DNA from: Epiperipatus broadwayi
Taxonomy: Eukaryota > Onychophora > Udeonychophora > Euonychophora > Peripatidae
Reading direction: 5' to 3'
Length of the DNA: 64,000 bases
Assembly: GCA_028023455.1 (NCBI GenBank)
Contig: JAQFVV010000503.1
Span: 312,001 to 376,000 of the forward strand
The notes beneath the pieces were generated by a model. It saw only the letters and a list, made by a program, of their open reading frames with translations. It was not told the origin of the DNA and did no database searches. The translations under genes and the position numbers were made by a program. This document shows, in pieces, positions 23,756 to 34,454 of this stretch (position 1 is its first letter; each line of letters starts with the position of its first letter).

Positions 23756-25234
23756 TTACAACAATAACATTACTATATTAATTCTTTTCAGTTTAACTTT
23801 AGGTTTACTTAAATCTCTTTCCTTAGCTATATTTTCTCGAAGAAAATCTTTACTAATCACATCATCACTTCTCATTTTAAGTTTAATTTTGGCTTTGCCA
23901 ATTTTTTTTTCTTTATCAATAATCTTTCTGCCAAGAATTAAATTAAATATCTTTTCTTTTATTCTTTTAAATTTTACCTTTGCTTTACCTACATCTCTTT
24001 CTTTGTCAATATTCTCTCTAAGAAAATCAATATTATTTATCATTCCTTCTATAACTTTAAGTCTAACTTTGGCTTTTCCAATATCTTTTATAAAATCTAT
24101 ACTTCCTTTAAGATAATTTATTTTAAACTTCTCTCTACTCATCTCTTTGAATTTTACTTTAATTTTCTTCATATTTTTATTGGGATAAATTATCTCTTTA
24201 AGAAAATCTATTTTAATTTTCTCCTTACTTCTGAATTTAAGTTTTATTTTGGCTTTGCCTAAATCTCTATTTGGATCAATTTCTACTTTCATAAAATTTA
24301 CATTACATATTATATTGTTAATTCTTGTAAAGAATATTTCTTTGTAAATATTAATTTTTGTATAAACGTTTCCACAATTAATGGTACATTTTTGAACTAG
24401 ATTTTGCATTTTATCTTTAAATTTATTACTGGTATTATCCGTAATCTTTGGTAATTCATTGTCTAATAACTTTAGATATTTTTCACCTAAAGAATTTAAT
24501 TTTATTTCTACAGATTCATCAATTCTTTTATCCTCACTATAGTATTCATCAAAATTTTTAGGTTTCTTTATAGTCTTTCTTTCAACTACCTCTTCAAACA
24601 ACTTACTCTCTCTTACATTATCATTATTAATTAATTCAAGAGACTCTTGAGGTTCTTTTAAAATTTTATCATATAATTCATTATCTTTATCAACCATTTT
24701 AACATACTCTTCATTTTCATTAATATTTTCACTAATCACGTCTATGGGTTCTTTGTATTCTTCCATTTTTTCATCAAATTTTACTTCTACTCTCCTAACA
24801 CTATTATCTACCAGAGCTTTTAATTCATCTTTTAATTCCCTATAAAATTTATTAGAATTGACTTTCATCTCAGTTCTAAGTTCCTCTTTTAGTTCATCAG
24901 AGTTAGTTTTTAAACTAGTCTCTAGTTTTTGGGAAAGTTCATCAGAATTTGTTTTTAATCTAGATTCTAGTTTTTGGGAAAGTTCATCAGAATTTGTTTT
25001 TAATCTAGATTCTAGTTTTTGGGAAAGTTCATCAGAATTTGTTTTTAATCTAGATTCTAGTTTCTGGGAACGTTCATCATAATTGGTATTTAATCTAGAC
25101 TCTAGTCTCTCAGAATTTGTTTTTATCTCAGCTCTAAGTTCATCAGAGTTGGTTTTCATCATAGCCTCCAGTTTCTCTATTAAACTCCCCAAATCAAAAT
25201 TACCACTAACTGGCATTTCGTTACTATTATCCAT
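23756..25234 (-). CDS. Gag-like coiled-coil protein with basic repeats (element A ORF1)
   Basis: I chose the ATG at 25234 (MDNSNEMPV). The frame is open 41 codons further upstream, but that extension is partly a translated (TA)n tract. The 492-residue product has two parts. Residues about 20-125 are a predicted coiled coil of 15-residue repeats (SRLKTNSDELSQKLE type), encoded by near-identical 45-bp repeats at 24931-25065 with diverged copies on both sides. Residues about 315-492 consist of about six lysine-rich repeats of about 30 residues, with core GKAKVKLK preceded by FLRENIDKERD-like segments. No zinc knuckle, protease or RT motif is seen. N-terminal repeats of this kind are familiar to me from invertebrate gypsy Gag proteins, which suggests particle assembly, with the basic part possibly binding nucleic acid. 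That assignment is inference; the sequence shows only an intact repetitive ORF in a young element. Confidence 0.7.
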   Translation of the reverse strand: MDNSNEMPVSGNFDLGSLIEKLEAMMKTNSDELRAEIKTNSERLESRLNTNYDERSQKLESRLKTNSDELSQKLESRLKTNSDELSQKLESRLKTNSDELSQKLETSLKTNSDELKEELRTEMKVNSNKFYRELKDELKALVDNSVRRVEVKFDEKMEEYKEPIDVISENINENEEYVKMVDKDNELYDKILKEPQESLELINNDNVRESKLFEEVVERKTIKKPKNFDEYYSEDKRIDESVEIKLNSLGEKYLKLLDNELPKITDNTSNKFKDKMQNLVQKCTINCGNVYTKINIYKEIFFTRINNIICNVNFMKVEIDPNRDLGKAKIKLKFRSKEKIKIDFLKEIIYPNKNMKKIKVKFKEMSREKFKINYLKGSIDFIKDIGKAKVRLKVIEGMINNIDFLRENIDKERDVGKAKVKFKRIKEKIFNLILGRKIIDKEKKIGKAKIKLKMRSDDVISKDFLRENIAKERDLSKPKVKLKRINIVMLLL

Positions 25235-25357
25235 TATTACTAATACTGTAATATTATACAAAAAAAAATATCTAAGATATATATATATATATATTTCTAT
25301 GTAGTAATTACCACAGATCAAGGGCTCACCATCTCCAATCATTATTCCAACAAGCAA

Positions 25358-26925
25358 TTACTCAACTAAGCAAAGTACAAGCCTTTTTAATTTTATGATA
25401 CATAATAGCTATCCGACAATCTAAATTTCAGTTGTTTGAACTCATAAACTTATTGGCTTAAAAAAAAAAAATCTCATCTATCACTATAACAATAATAAAT
25501 TCCTCTAAAATATATATATAGAGAGAGAAAAAGAAAGTAACAACTGAGATCACTAACTAACATTTATTTATAGATAATGATAATAAATATTCCACACTTA
25601 TACAATATTGAAATGTGGAAATTTCATATCAAATTCAATATAACCTTGAAATATTTAAAATACAATAAAATGTTCACATGCCTTGAAAACAACCAATTCA
25701 ATAATATTGTGAGACAACTTTCTCACTCAAGATAATGGTAGTTAAGCATAAACTTATTAAATTGATACCTATAAATTTTCTGGACCTTAAAACTTAATAA
25801 CATTTTATATACATAAAAAAAAAAATCAACTTCACTAATTATTTACTTTTGTGCCCGAAATATTTTACTAAAATTGTACTAATGCAGTTTATTATCAACA
25901 AACATTCACTAATTGAACTTCATGTTTAAAAGTCACTTATAATGGAAAATAAAACATTGATATGTTTGTTTTCAAACCCTAATTGATAATCAATGTAATA
26001 GATTATTTGTTACAAACAATAATCAATTAACCAAGCCCTTAAGTTTGGTGTTATATATTTAAGTTATATACTTATCTATTCCTCCAAAGATCCGACAGAT
26101 ACTGACAGCCAAAAGATTGATTAGCACTTCACAATTTTGATATAGATAAAAGAATTCAATCATTACTCCTAAAGCATACAATGTTTCATGAACACTTAGA
26201 TGATTATCACATTTCATTCTATCCAAGCTACTACAACCCATAATAATTTTCTGAAAACACTATTACACTGCCCTGCTTACATCCAAGTCTTAGGGGCTAT
26301 TATTTATAAAATATTTCCTTGCTCATCTTTGGGAGACTTAGAGGCAAATATTATACATATATCAAAATAATTATACCTTACTCTCTCTGGAGTCTTAAAG
26401 GTAAAATCATGGCAGGACTACTGTTAACTGCTTCATGATAAATAATAATAAACATCAAAATTTGGGTTGGAGCAGTAAATGAGATCAATCAATCACAAGT
26501 GACATGAATGCATCACATCCTCAAGACAATGACAAAAATTCCCCATCCAACATCAATACTTGCAACAGAACCAACCAAACTCCAACAATCAAATATCCAA
26601 TCCAACCTTCAAAATTATAGATTTTCTACAACATAAACTTTCCAAATATGGACAAAATTATTATGCTATAATTTAACACCATCAATATAATTTTTAAATT
26701 GAAATTAAACTGCTTCATGACTATATTTATCTTTCATCATTAAAAAAATAATAATAACAGTAACCATCACCATCTAAACATAAGGCCAAAATATTCTCAT
26801 TTATAAAAAAAAAAATTAAACACACAAAAATGCTTCTCTTTCTTTAAACTATACATCTCATATCAATATATATACTACACATCTCTCAGGTATGTGGGGT
26901 ATTTCAAGCCCTAATTAGCTTATTT
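25358..26925 (-). other. Element A 5' leader, about 1.6 kb, no convincing ORF
   Basis: The region between the primer-binding site and ORF1 has no protein motif. A 60-codon open stretch (26241-26059) is unassigned. At about 26020-26060 the sequence repeats a block found in the LTR (AACCAAGCCC followed by TTTG), showing that LTR-derived repeats extend into the leader. Confidence 0.5.
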
Positions 26926-26948
26926 CGAGCCCTAGTTGTTGCGCCAAA
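26926..26948 (-). other. Element A primer-binding site
   Basis: Immediately after the LTR end CATTACA (minus strand) comes TTTGGCGCAACAACTAGGGC. The TGGCGC start is the usual complement of a tRNA CCA 3' end used to prime minus-strand DNA in Ty3/gypsy-like elements. I did not assign the tRNA. Its position fixes the element's orientation. Confidence 0.75.
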
Positions 26949-29402
26949 TGTAATGGAACGTACTTGCTGCATTCCATTTAAATTGAAGAAAGAAGGCCCC
27001 AAACATTGGGAAAGCCAAATATAATGGAATGTATCTTTATATGATCTCAAATGAAAATAAACATATGAACTTTTGCAACAATAATCATTAGTTAACCAAG
27101 CCCCTAACTTTGATACACCAAATGTAATGAATAATTAAACGAACATATTATGCTGACCACGTTGTGGCGTCCAAATGTAATGGAACATACTTTTACTCCA
27201 TTATACCAATCATCAGTTAACTGGGACCAACAGTTTGTGGTGCCAAATGTAATGGACAATATATCATATAAACATATTATACCTCAAATGTAATGGAACA
27301 TCAATATATGAGAAGAAAATAATGCTTCAAACATTGGATGATAAACGTAATGGAATATATATAATCTAAATGAATCCAATTGTTGAGAAAGCCTAATATA
27401 ATAAATTGTATGATTTAAATGAAGAAAAACAAAATTATCCCAGTTATATTTAAATAAATTGTTTATATGCCCTTCCAACTAGCTATACATGAAATAAATC
27501 TAAAATCATACAGAGCAATGAGATCTATCATTATAATTTATTTTCAAGGTTGATATGACTAACTAATCAAATATATATCAGAAACAAAGGGAATTCTATT
27601 AAATCCAATATACACATCTATTATGTAAATTTATGTATATCTAAACATATCAATGAATAATAATATGTGTAAGTGGCCTAAAGACTAAACAATAAGTGAA
27701 ATATGAAGTTATCCTCTATTAAATTGTGAATTCAATTAATTTCATAATGACTCTGGCATTAAAAGAAAAATAAGAATAAAATATTAATACTCTTTCAAAT
27801 AAATTACAAAGGCATTACTTATAAAACAAATAGTACATCCTTTATTTTATATTATGGTTTAATTTTAGGTAATATCAATGTTTTAAATACAAACCCAAAT
27901 AATAAATATACATATATACTTGCAATAAGTATATATATTAAATATATAAAGACATATCTGTGCTTAACAAGTAGATATCAATATAAATACAAATCCATAT
28001 TTATATTTTTCAGATATTTAAAATAATAAAAAAAAATATTATATACAGCAAATACATATAAATTATTGTTTTGGTATGCATAAGAATCATTATATAAAGT
28101 TAAAAAAAAAAAAAGGAAATAAATTAATAATAAAACATTTTTTTTTTATAATAAAAATTTGCGAATATAAATTTACTTATTAAAATATACATAACAACTC
28201 ATATGCAACCCAAACTTATAAGCCATACTTTAAGATTTTAAATTACTTAAGTGTTAATTTTGACACCTGTTAAACGTTTATTGCTGTTAGAAAACAAGAC
28301 GCTTGAATTGAATATTTATAAAACGTTATATTTTTATAATGAAAAATAAAAGTAAACAAAAATATCGATCTCAAAAATATATTTATATATCATTTATACA
28401 TATAAAATTATTTACTACCTTTCAAAGTTCACTTGGTTAGTTTTCCTTCAAAAGTCAACTTATTCCATTGTTTTATTTCTTTATCCGTTTAATATTAGAA
28501 TGCATTCTAGTGAAGGTGAGGAAACTATCACGTTAGAGAAAATTGTCAATTCTTGGATATATGTATATTTTTATCCTTCTAAAATTTCTTTCCTTGAAAA
28601 ATAAATAAATAAATTGAAATGTTAAATCCAATATATTAATTCTAGTTACCTCCAGATTATTATTAGATTGACCATTATAGATTCCAGATAGCTATGTCAA
28701 ATTTTGGCTTCAGACGCGATGAAATATATGTATTGAAATTTTCTTAGTTTTTTCTTTTTAAACTGCTTTGGAATAAATGAAAGAAAACGGTGCAGCCTCT
28801 TGGCTGCGATATATCTCTATTAGCCTGTCATGATTTATGTATTTACCATAGAAATCTATCTTATTCCAATATTCTGAAGAATGGTAATTTCAAAGAAACA
28901 AAGTACAACAAAATTTTATCCTTCAGTTGGTTTTATTACTATCTTAATAATAATAATAATGGCTTCTTTTTTTTTATTGTTGCTCCACGTGCTAGCAAAT
29001 GCTGTTTTGAAAACCCTCGTTACACATGTTTTCTTTTAAACAATTAACATTAAAAAAAATAAAATATCAAGCATATATATATATAAAAATATTAAATTGA
29101 AAATTTATTTGACAGCTTTAAAAATATACATAAATAATAATATTGCATTTTTTTAATAATCACTGCAAATAAAATAATTTTTTTATATAATCAACAATTT
29201 ATATGTCTTTATTTATTTATAATAATTAAATATTCATAACGATGTACCATCAACATATAAATAAAATAATAACTTCAAACAATAACTATACCTAATAACC
29301 ATAAACAATAATAATACTTCATATATAAACATCAACTCAAAGAGATTTTTTTTTTAATAACAAATGACAATTTTTAAAATATAGATAGACTTATCGATAT
29401 TT

Positions 29403-29405
<3 letters not shown>
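26949..29405 (-). repeat. Element A 5' LTR
   Basis: In element orientation it starts at 29405 and ends at 26949. The small open stretch at 28790-29047 on the other strand is incidental. Near its 3' end (27000-27360) it carries several degenerate copies of the LTR-end/primer-site junction. Confidence 0.9.

Positions 29406-29443
<38 letters not shown>
29406..29443. repeat. (AT)n array at right edge of element A
   Basis: Nineteen AT dinucleotides follow the LTR directly. They are then followed by the same TTTTCCAATTAACTAA (29443-29458) that lies left of the element. Confidence 0.9.
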
Positions 29444-29446
<3 letters not shown>

Positions 29447-29459
29447 CCAATTAACTAAG

Positions 29460-32400
29460 GTAGTTATCCATTTTATATTTACAAGTATATAGATATCTAT
29501 TTATTATTATCTATAGAGTGAAGGTCTTAGGTTAACCTGAGGTAGTCTTATAAATTTAATATGATGTACTGTGAAAAGAAAAATGAAATTATAATGTTTA
29601 TGTAGCTTTTACTTGTGCTGGTAGGGATGTTATACTCCTTTAAAGTTGATTTATAGTATGACAAGATAAAGCTGTTTTGTTTTTACTTCTTTTTTTTTAA
29701 ATTTTCATACTGGTAGACGTTTTTTCAAATAAATATTTTAACATGTATATTTTCTTATTCAGATAAATATCAATGTTTGACTTATTTTTTTTAGTTTTTA
29801 GTAAAGTATAAAACAATGTTCACGGCAACTACTTGCCTAACTGTTATAAGAAATCGTTGGTATTAATTTACTCTTTCTTACTAAAGCAATTAATTATATA
29901 TTTTTAATTAGATGAAAATTTTAATCATTAAGATTGTTAAGCTAAATTATAAAATATTTCATTGTTATTATTGTTGTTACTACTACTTTTACGATAAATA
30001 TAGCATTAAAAATAATCATGAAAATTTAAATTAGCTTTACATATAATTAGTACATGTATATATGTATTATATAAAGTAATTTTGGAGCTCATGTGATCCA
30101 AGGATCTTTAGCTCTTAAATCCATCATGCTATCTCTATGCTAGATATCCAAGGCATTTATATATATATATATATATATATATGGGTGTGTGCATATGTGT
30201 ATAGATGCGTGTTAACATTTTTTTTCATCTGCATACCGATTTGAGAAGTAGATCAATAGTAGTCAAGTTATTTGTAAATTTCTTAAGGAGGATAAATAAA
30301 TATTCATCCAAAAAAAAAACATTTTCAAAATATAAAATCAAAAACAGATTGAGTATATTTAAAAGCGACAATGATCAAGGTCAGAAACATAAAGAATGAT
30401 CAAAGTAAAAATGCTTTGGTTTATTTAAAAATAGAAAAAATGAGTAATCTGCTTTTTTTTTTAATATTATTTAATTATTTTCATTTGAATAAATTACTAT
30501 TTAACGTTAATAGAAATCATGTCTGTGAGTGCATATATAATAAAAGCCTATAAAATGATAGTTAGTGTATCTATCTGCAATATCCATCATCTCAAGTCCA
30601 AATCCAGATGTAGGTTATGTTTTTTTCATTAGATAATAATCTTTAATATAATTCCAATCTTTTTAAATTTTTTTTGAAAAAACATAATTTATGTATGCTA
30701 ATACAAAAAGCTCGTTTAATACATTAGCAATATAGTATGCTAAACATGCACATCCAAGATGCCTGACACAATACCAACAATATGCATGCAATAAACAAGA
30801 AAGAGTCCTACATCTCCGTATCAAAAATGTAGCTAATTTATACCACTACGTTTAAACCTATCATCAAATTTTCTGTAAATCACCATTTTTGTGATTTTTT
30901 TTATAACACTCACAACTTTCTTGGATAACTATGGCTATGAATATGACGACCAGTTAGTCGAAAATATGGTCAGCATACTATATTGTTAAAGTATTAAACA
31001 AACTTTTTAATGCATATGTTGTGCGTGTTTATTTTTAAATAAAGATTTTTAAGTAAAACAAAGTTATTTTTTAAAGTCATTAACTATGTAGTCATTATCT
31101 TATTAGTCCGAATATATATATATATTATCATTTTTATTTGGAAAAAAATATCAATTATGCATGTAATATAATGGAATATTCACTGTAAGTGGAAATAATG
31201 TTATATATCTGCACGTATTTGCTTATAATTTTTGATTGTGTGTATGTAAGGTTGTTCATACATATTGTATATAAAGTGGATATTACATATTAATTCAGTA
31301 GAAGTTTTAACTAATTTGTTTTTAATTATCTAATTCAGTCTAACCTTTAACTATCAAAAATATTTTAAAATGCAATTAATTTTGAATAATTAATTTTAAT
31401 GTTGTTTTTTAGATTGTTTATTATAACTGCAACACTTGTATGTTTTCTATTTAATTAAAATATTTAGTTAGATTTCTTTAATATAAAAATTTATGTTTTT
31501 CTTCTTATACAATAAATAAAATTATTTACTAAACACTATACAATATATATTGAAACACAATTTAGATAAAAACAAATAGCTTTTCTGCTATTTGTGAATA
31601 TAAAAAAATATGCCCTGAGTTTTATATTTTCTTTGTATTATTATTATGATATGAGCATTTATTTATTCCCTTCCACACTTTTCATTAAATTAATGTTTGT
31701 ACGTAATTAGTTTCTTTTGAGGTTTCTCAATTATACTGATGGAAAAACAGCCAAATGTAAAAATTTGTTTAAATTTTTATATGCTTATTTAAATAAAAAG
31801 TTATTTGCCTCTTCTAATGTTTATTATATTCCAAATTATCTGATAAATCCATTATTTATTTTAACATATCATTTTGTGTCTGTGCGCTTATTCATATGTA
31901 TTATGTTTTCTAAAAATCAGGTTTTCATATTCTAAAATGTCATATGTAGTATGCAGCAACATACACGGCATCTAACGATATTTTTATACTTTGAAGATCT
32001 TGATGACGATCAATTAGAAAAAATAAATCCAAATAATTTTGCTCTCAAGCAATCAAAGCACTAAACAAATTGTAACTAAATTAAATACATTGCAATAAGA
32101 TAACACAAAATTATAATAAGAAATTTGTTACCTCTACACATTTTATACATGATAAATTATGCAGTATTTTTTTTTAAATAATCAACCACTACTTTTTTTT
32201 ACATTGTAATAGAAAAGATAATGTAAAAACGAGACCATAAAAAATAAGTAAAGTTTTATATTTGATGTCTGGAGAATTTGTATTCTTAGATAAATGTAGT
32301 CATTTTAAAAAGTTTTGTAAATACAATTTTTTGTTTTACCATTTTCATTTTGTACAAAATTTTGTCCTTTTAAAACATTCTACATGTCTACACTGGTATG

Positions 32401-33050
32401 TTCATGACACAAAAGCAGCATTTATACAAAAGAAATACATTAACAAAAGTGGGACATTTTTACATGCATGGTTATAAACATATATATTTTTTCAGAGAGA
32501 GACATAACATATATACCTAAATGTATACACGTAAAAGTGTCTGGCGTTTTAACAATGTATTTCTTTTGTACAAATGCGCATTTTTATGGCTTAAAAAATA
32601 AAAATAGCAAAACAAAAATTTTATTTACCAAACTTTTCAATATATTTTATCATTTCTCTAAACTAACAAATTTAAACCTTATATACATATATAAATATTA
32701 TAGATCAAAAGCCAGTCAACATTTAGACAATCTCAATATCATTAACAATAAACAATTTCAAACTGTTGTCAAGGCAACCTCTTAATAAAAAGGAGAAATA
32801 TATACATAGATATTACTTTTTTTACTGAATTCAAAAAGACACAGCAAAAAATCAGTTGATCACCATGTGATATAAATAATAAAAGTTTTATTATTGTAGT
32901 ATCAGAAGTAAATAATCATTAATAACCCTCTTTTGCAACTAAATTTAAAAGAAGCATACTGTAATATCTTAAAATAATCATCATCATCAATGGGTTTGAT
33001 CCAAACATGTGCACATTTAAGTAATAAATAAAATTAAATTTAGTATATAT
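29460..33050. other. Intergenic AT-rich DNA, no gene recognised
   Basis: The stretch includes a (TA)n array at 30158-30182 and the dispersed repeat at 32697-32795. Several overlapping open frames of 60-105 codons (30205-30553, 31717-31935, 32262-32785) contain no recognisable motif and have composition expected of AT-rich noise. Confidence 0.5.
32697..32795 (+). repeat. Second copy of the dispersed repeat at 8920-9000
   Basis: It shares CATTTAGACAATCTCAATATC and AACAATAAACAATTTCAAAC with the earlier copy, and also follows a TATA-rich tract. Confidence 0.6.
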
Positions 33051-33054
33051 TAAA

Positions 33055-33446
33055 TTTAAATAGAGGGGTTTGAACACAGACTTTCAAGCTCCCTACAATT
33101 ATCCATTCCATCTTATATGACTAATATACTTGATCACATATATGTGAAAAAGACAAATGATCACTAATATATGCATTTTGTGCTGAACTAGAACTCATCA
33201 GTTGATCCACATATCTCATCCATATTTATAATCAGTGCTCTGTTTGAATATTTTCTATGTTACTATAAACTGAGCACTAATTATATATGTGTGGGGGAAA
33301 TGATGATTTAAACTAATTGATGAGTGCTGATTTAGTGGGGAACATTTATATTTTTTTCATATATGTGATCATGTGTATCAGTTATATAATATGGAGTGGA
33401 TGACTAAAGAGAGCTTGAAAGTCTGTGCTCAAATCCCCTCTAATTG
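33055..33446. mobile_element. Foldback element, about 390 bp
   Basis: The left arm (33060-33235) and right arm (33262-33446) are reverse complements over most of their length. The outer ends are AGAGGGGTTTGAACACAGAC and the complement GTCTGTGCTCAAATCCCCTCT. Inner blocks around ATATATGTGATCATGTGTATC are shared with the 474-bp family at 655-1715 and 2190-2515. This would fold into a long hairpin. It may be a MITE-like DNA element or two abutting inverted retroposons; no target duplication was established. Confidence 0.75.
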
Positions 33447-33987
33447 CATCTAAAGCTTAAGTATATACATTATAATTGTATTCAAATATTACATATATTC
33501 CATGCTAAAAAAATGAATTGGGGTCATTTTAACAATGCTAAATATCATTATGCTCAGGGCTATCTGGTATCTTGAATGTATTGGCCATAACTAACTTAAT
33601 AATTATCATGTTAAAGCATAAATAAAGTGCATAGATTTGAAAAATGATCTTCAATATAGTAGTACTATTTAAATAAGTAGATTGAGAAGATTTATGCCAA
33701 TGTCTCACATACTTAGATTTAATAATACAAAGAAACATCTCATCTTGATTACTCTATGCATGTTAAACTGCTTAAAATTCATGAGTTCATGCACTCCAAT
33801 TTAACAGTTTCTCAATATCACAAACTGGCAGGATAAACATGCTCTATGTAAACATGAATCATCTTGCAAGACAAACACAGCATTACACCTTAAAGGAGTT
33901 AATATTTATTGGATTCAAACAAAGTATTCTAACAAGAAAAAGAAAACAATTTTATAAAAATTAAATTCTAATCCACCTACTGATGAA

Positions 33988-34450
33988 AAACCAGGGCTTC
34001 TCTTGCCATACATTCTTACATTAACAAAAACTTTTAATAAACCATTCTCTTCAACTTATCATCTTGCTTTCTATACCCTCCCCCCATCTACCTATTGATC
34101 ATTCAACAACTCCAAGGATAGGCTTGAATCTGAAATTATCCATAGTGCTGTTTATAAAATTAAATGCTCCCAAACCAGATGTCAATTAATCTTTTATGGT
34201 GAAACTTAAGCATCCTTTTTTACATGTTTTACACAGCATACAAAAGTGCCTCAGACAAACTAGAGCATGGCTTTGTCTTCTTGGATTACCAAAACGTCAC
34301 ATGACACCAGTCTATTCCTTCTGCAATTATTCAGTACATAGAAATGACTCAAAGAAAAAAATCAGAGAAGCATCCTATATATACAACAACAATAATCTAC
34401 CAATCACAAAAATTTGTCCTTCCCCCCTCTTCAAGAAATGGATGCTTTAA
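33988..34450 (+). pseudogene. Penelope-like element GIY-YIG endonuclease relic
   Basis: In the frame starting at 33988 there is LPYILTLTKTFNKPFSSTY, then KDRLES, then AVYKIKCSQ and LIFYGET, matching the linker and the start of the GIY-YIG nuclease of Penelope-like elements (usual forms GVYKIPC and YIGET). In the next frame, 34340-34450 gives KKIREASYIYNNN and then PITKICPSP, resembling the conserved IREA region near the end of that domain. Stops and frameshifts make it non-functional. The RT part is not found upstream, where a foldback element lies instead, consistent with 5' truncation typical of these elements. Confidence 0.65.
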
Positions 34451-34454
34451 TCTA

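Larger units (their letters stand above)
20602..29405 (-). mobile_element. Element A: non-autonomous LTR retrotransposon with one long ORF
   Basis: Two 2,457-bp direct repeats (20602-23058 and 26949-29405) bound a 3.9-kb interior. On the minus strand the order is 5' LTR, primer-binding site, 1.7-kb leader, a 492-codon ORF, a second helical ORF remnant, a purine-rich stretch and 3' LTR. Both LTRs run TGTAAATATCG...CATTACA, giving TG/CA ends, and the element is flanked by ATAT on each side inside (TA)n. The LTRs differ by only about ten substitutions by eye plus homopolymer changes, so insertion was recent. I find no protease, RT, RNase H or integrase, so mobility would need proteins from a partner element. 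Confidence 0.85.

Noticed and set aside
23751-24116. 121-codon plus-strand hydrophobic frame
   Set aside because: It is the antisense shadow of the lysine-rich repeats of element A ORF1.
30560-30612. Possible tRNA-like B box (AAGTCCAAATCCAGA)
   Set aside because: A single weak match without an A box or a cloverleaf.
32262-32785. Two overlapping ORFs of 71 and 105 codons
   Set aside because: They overlap in different frames, have AT-driven residue content (K, N, I, F, Y) and include part of a dispersed noncoding repeat.
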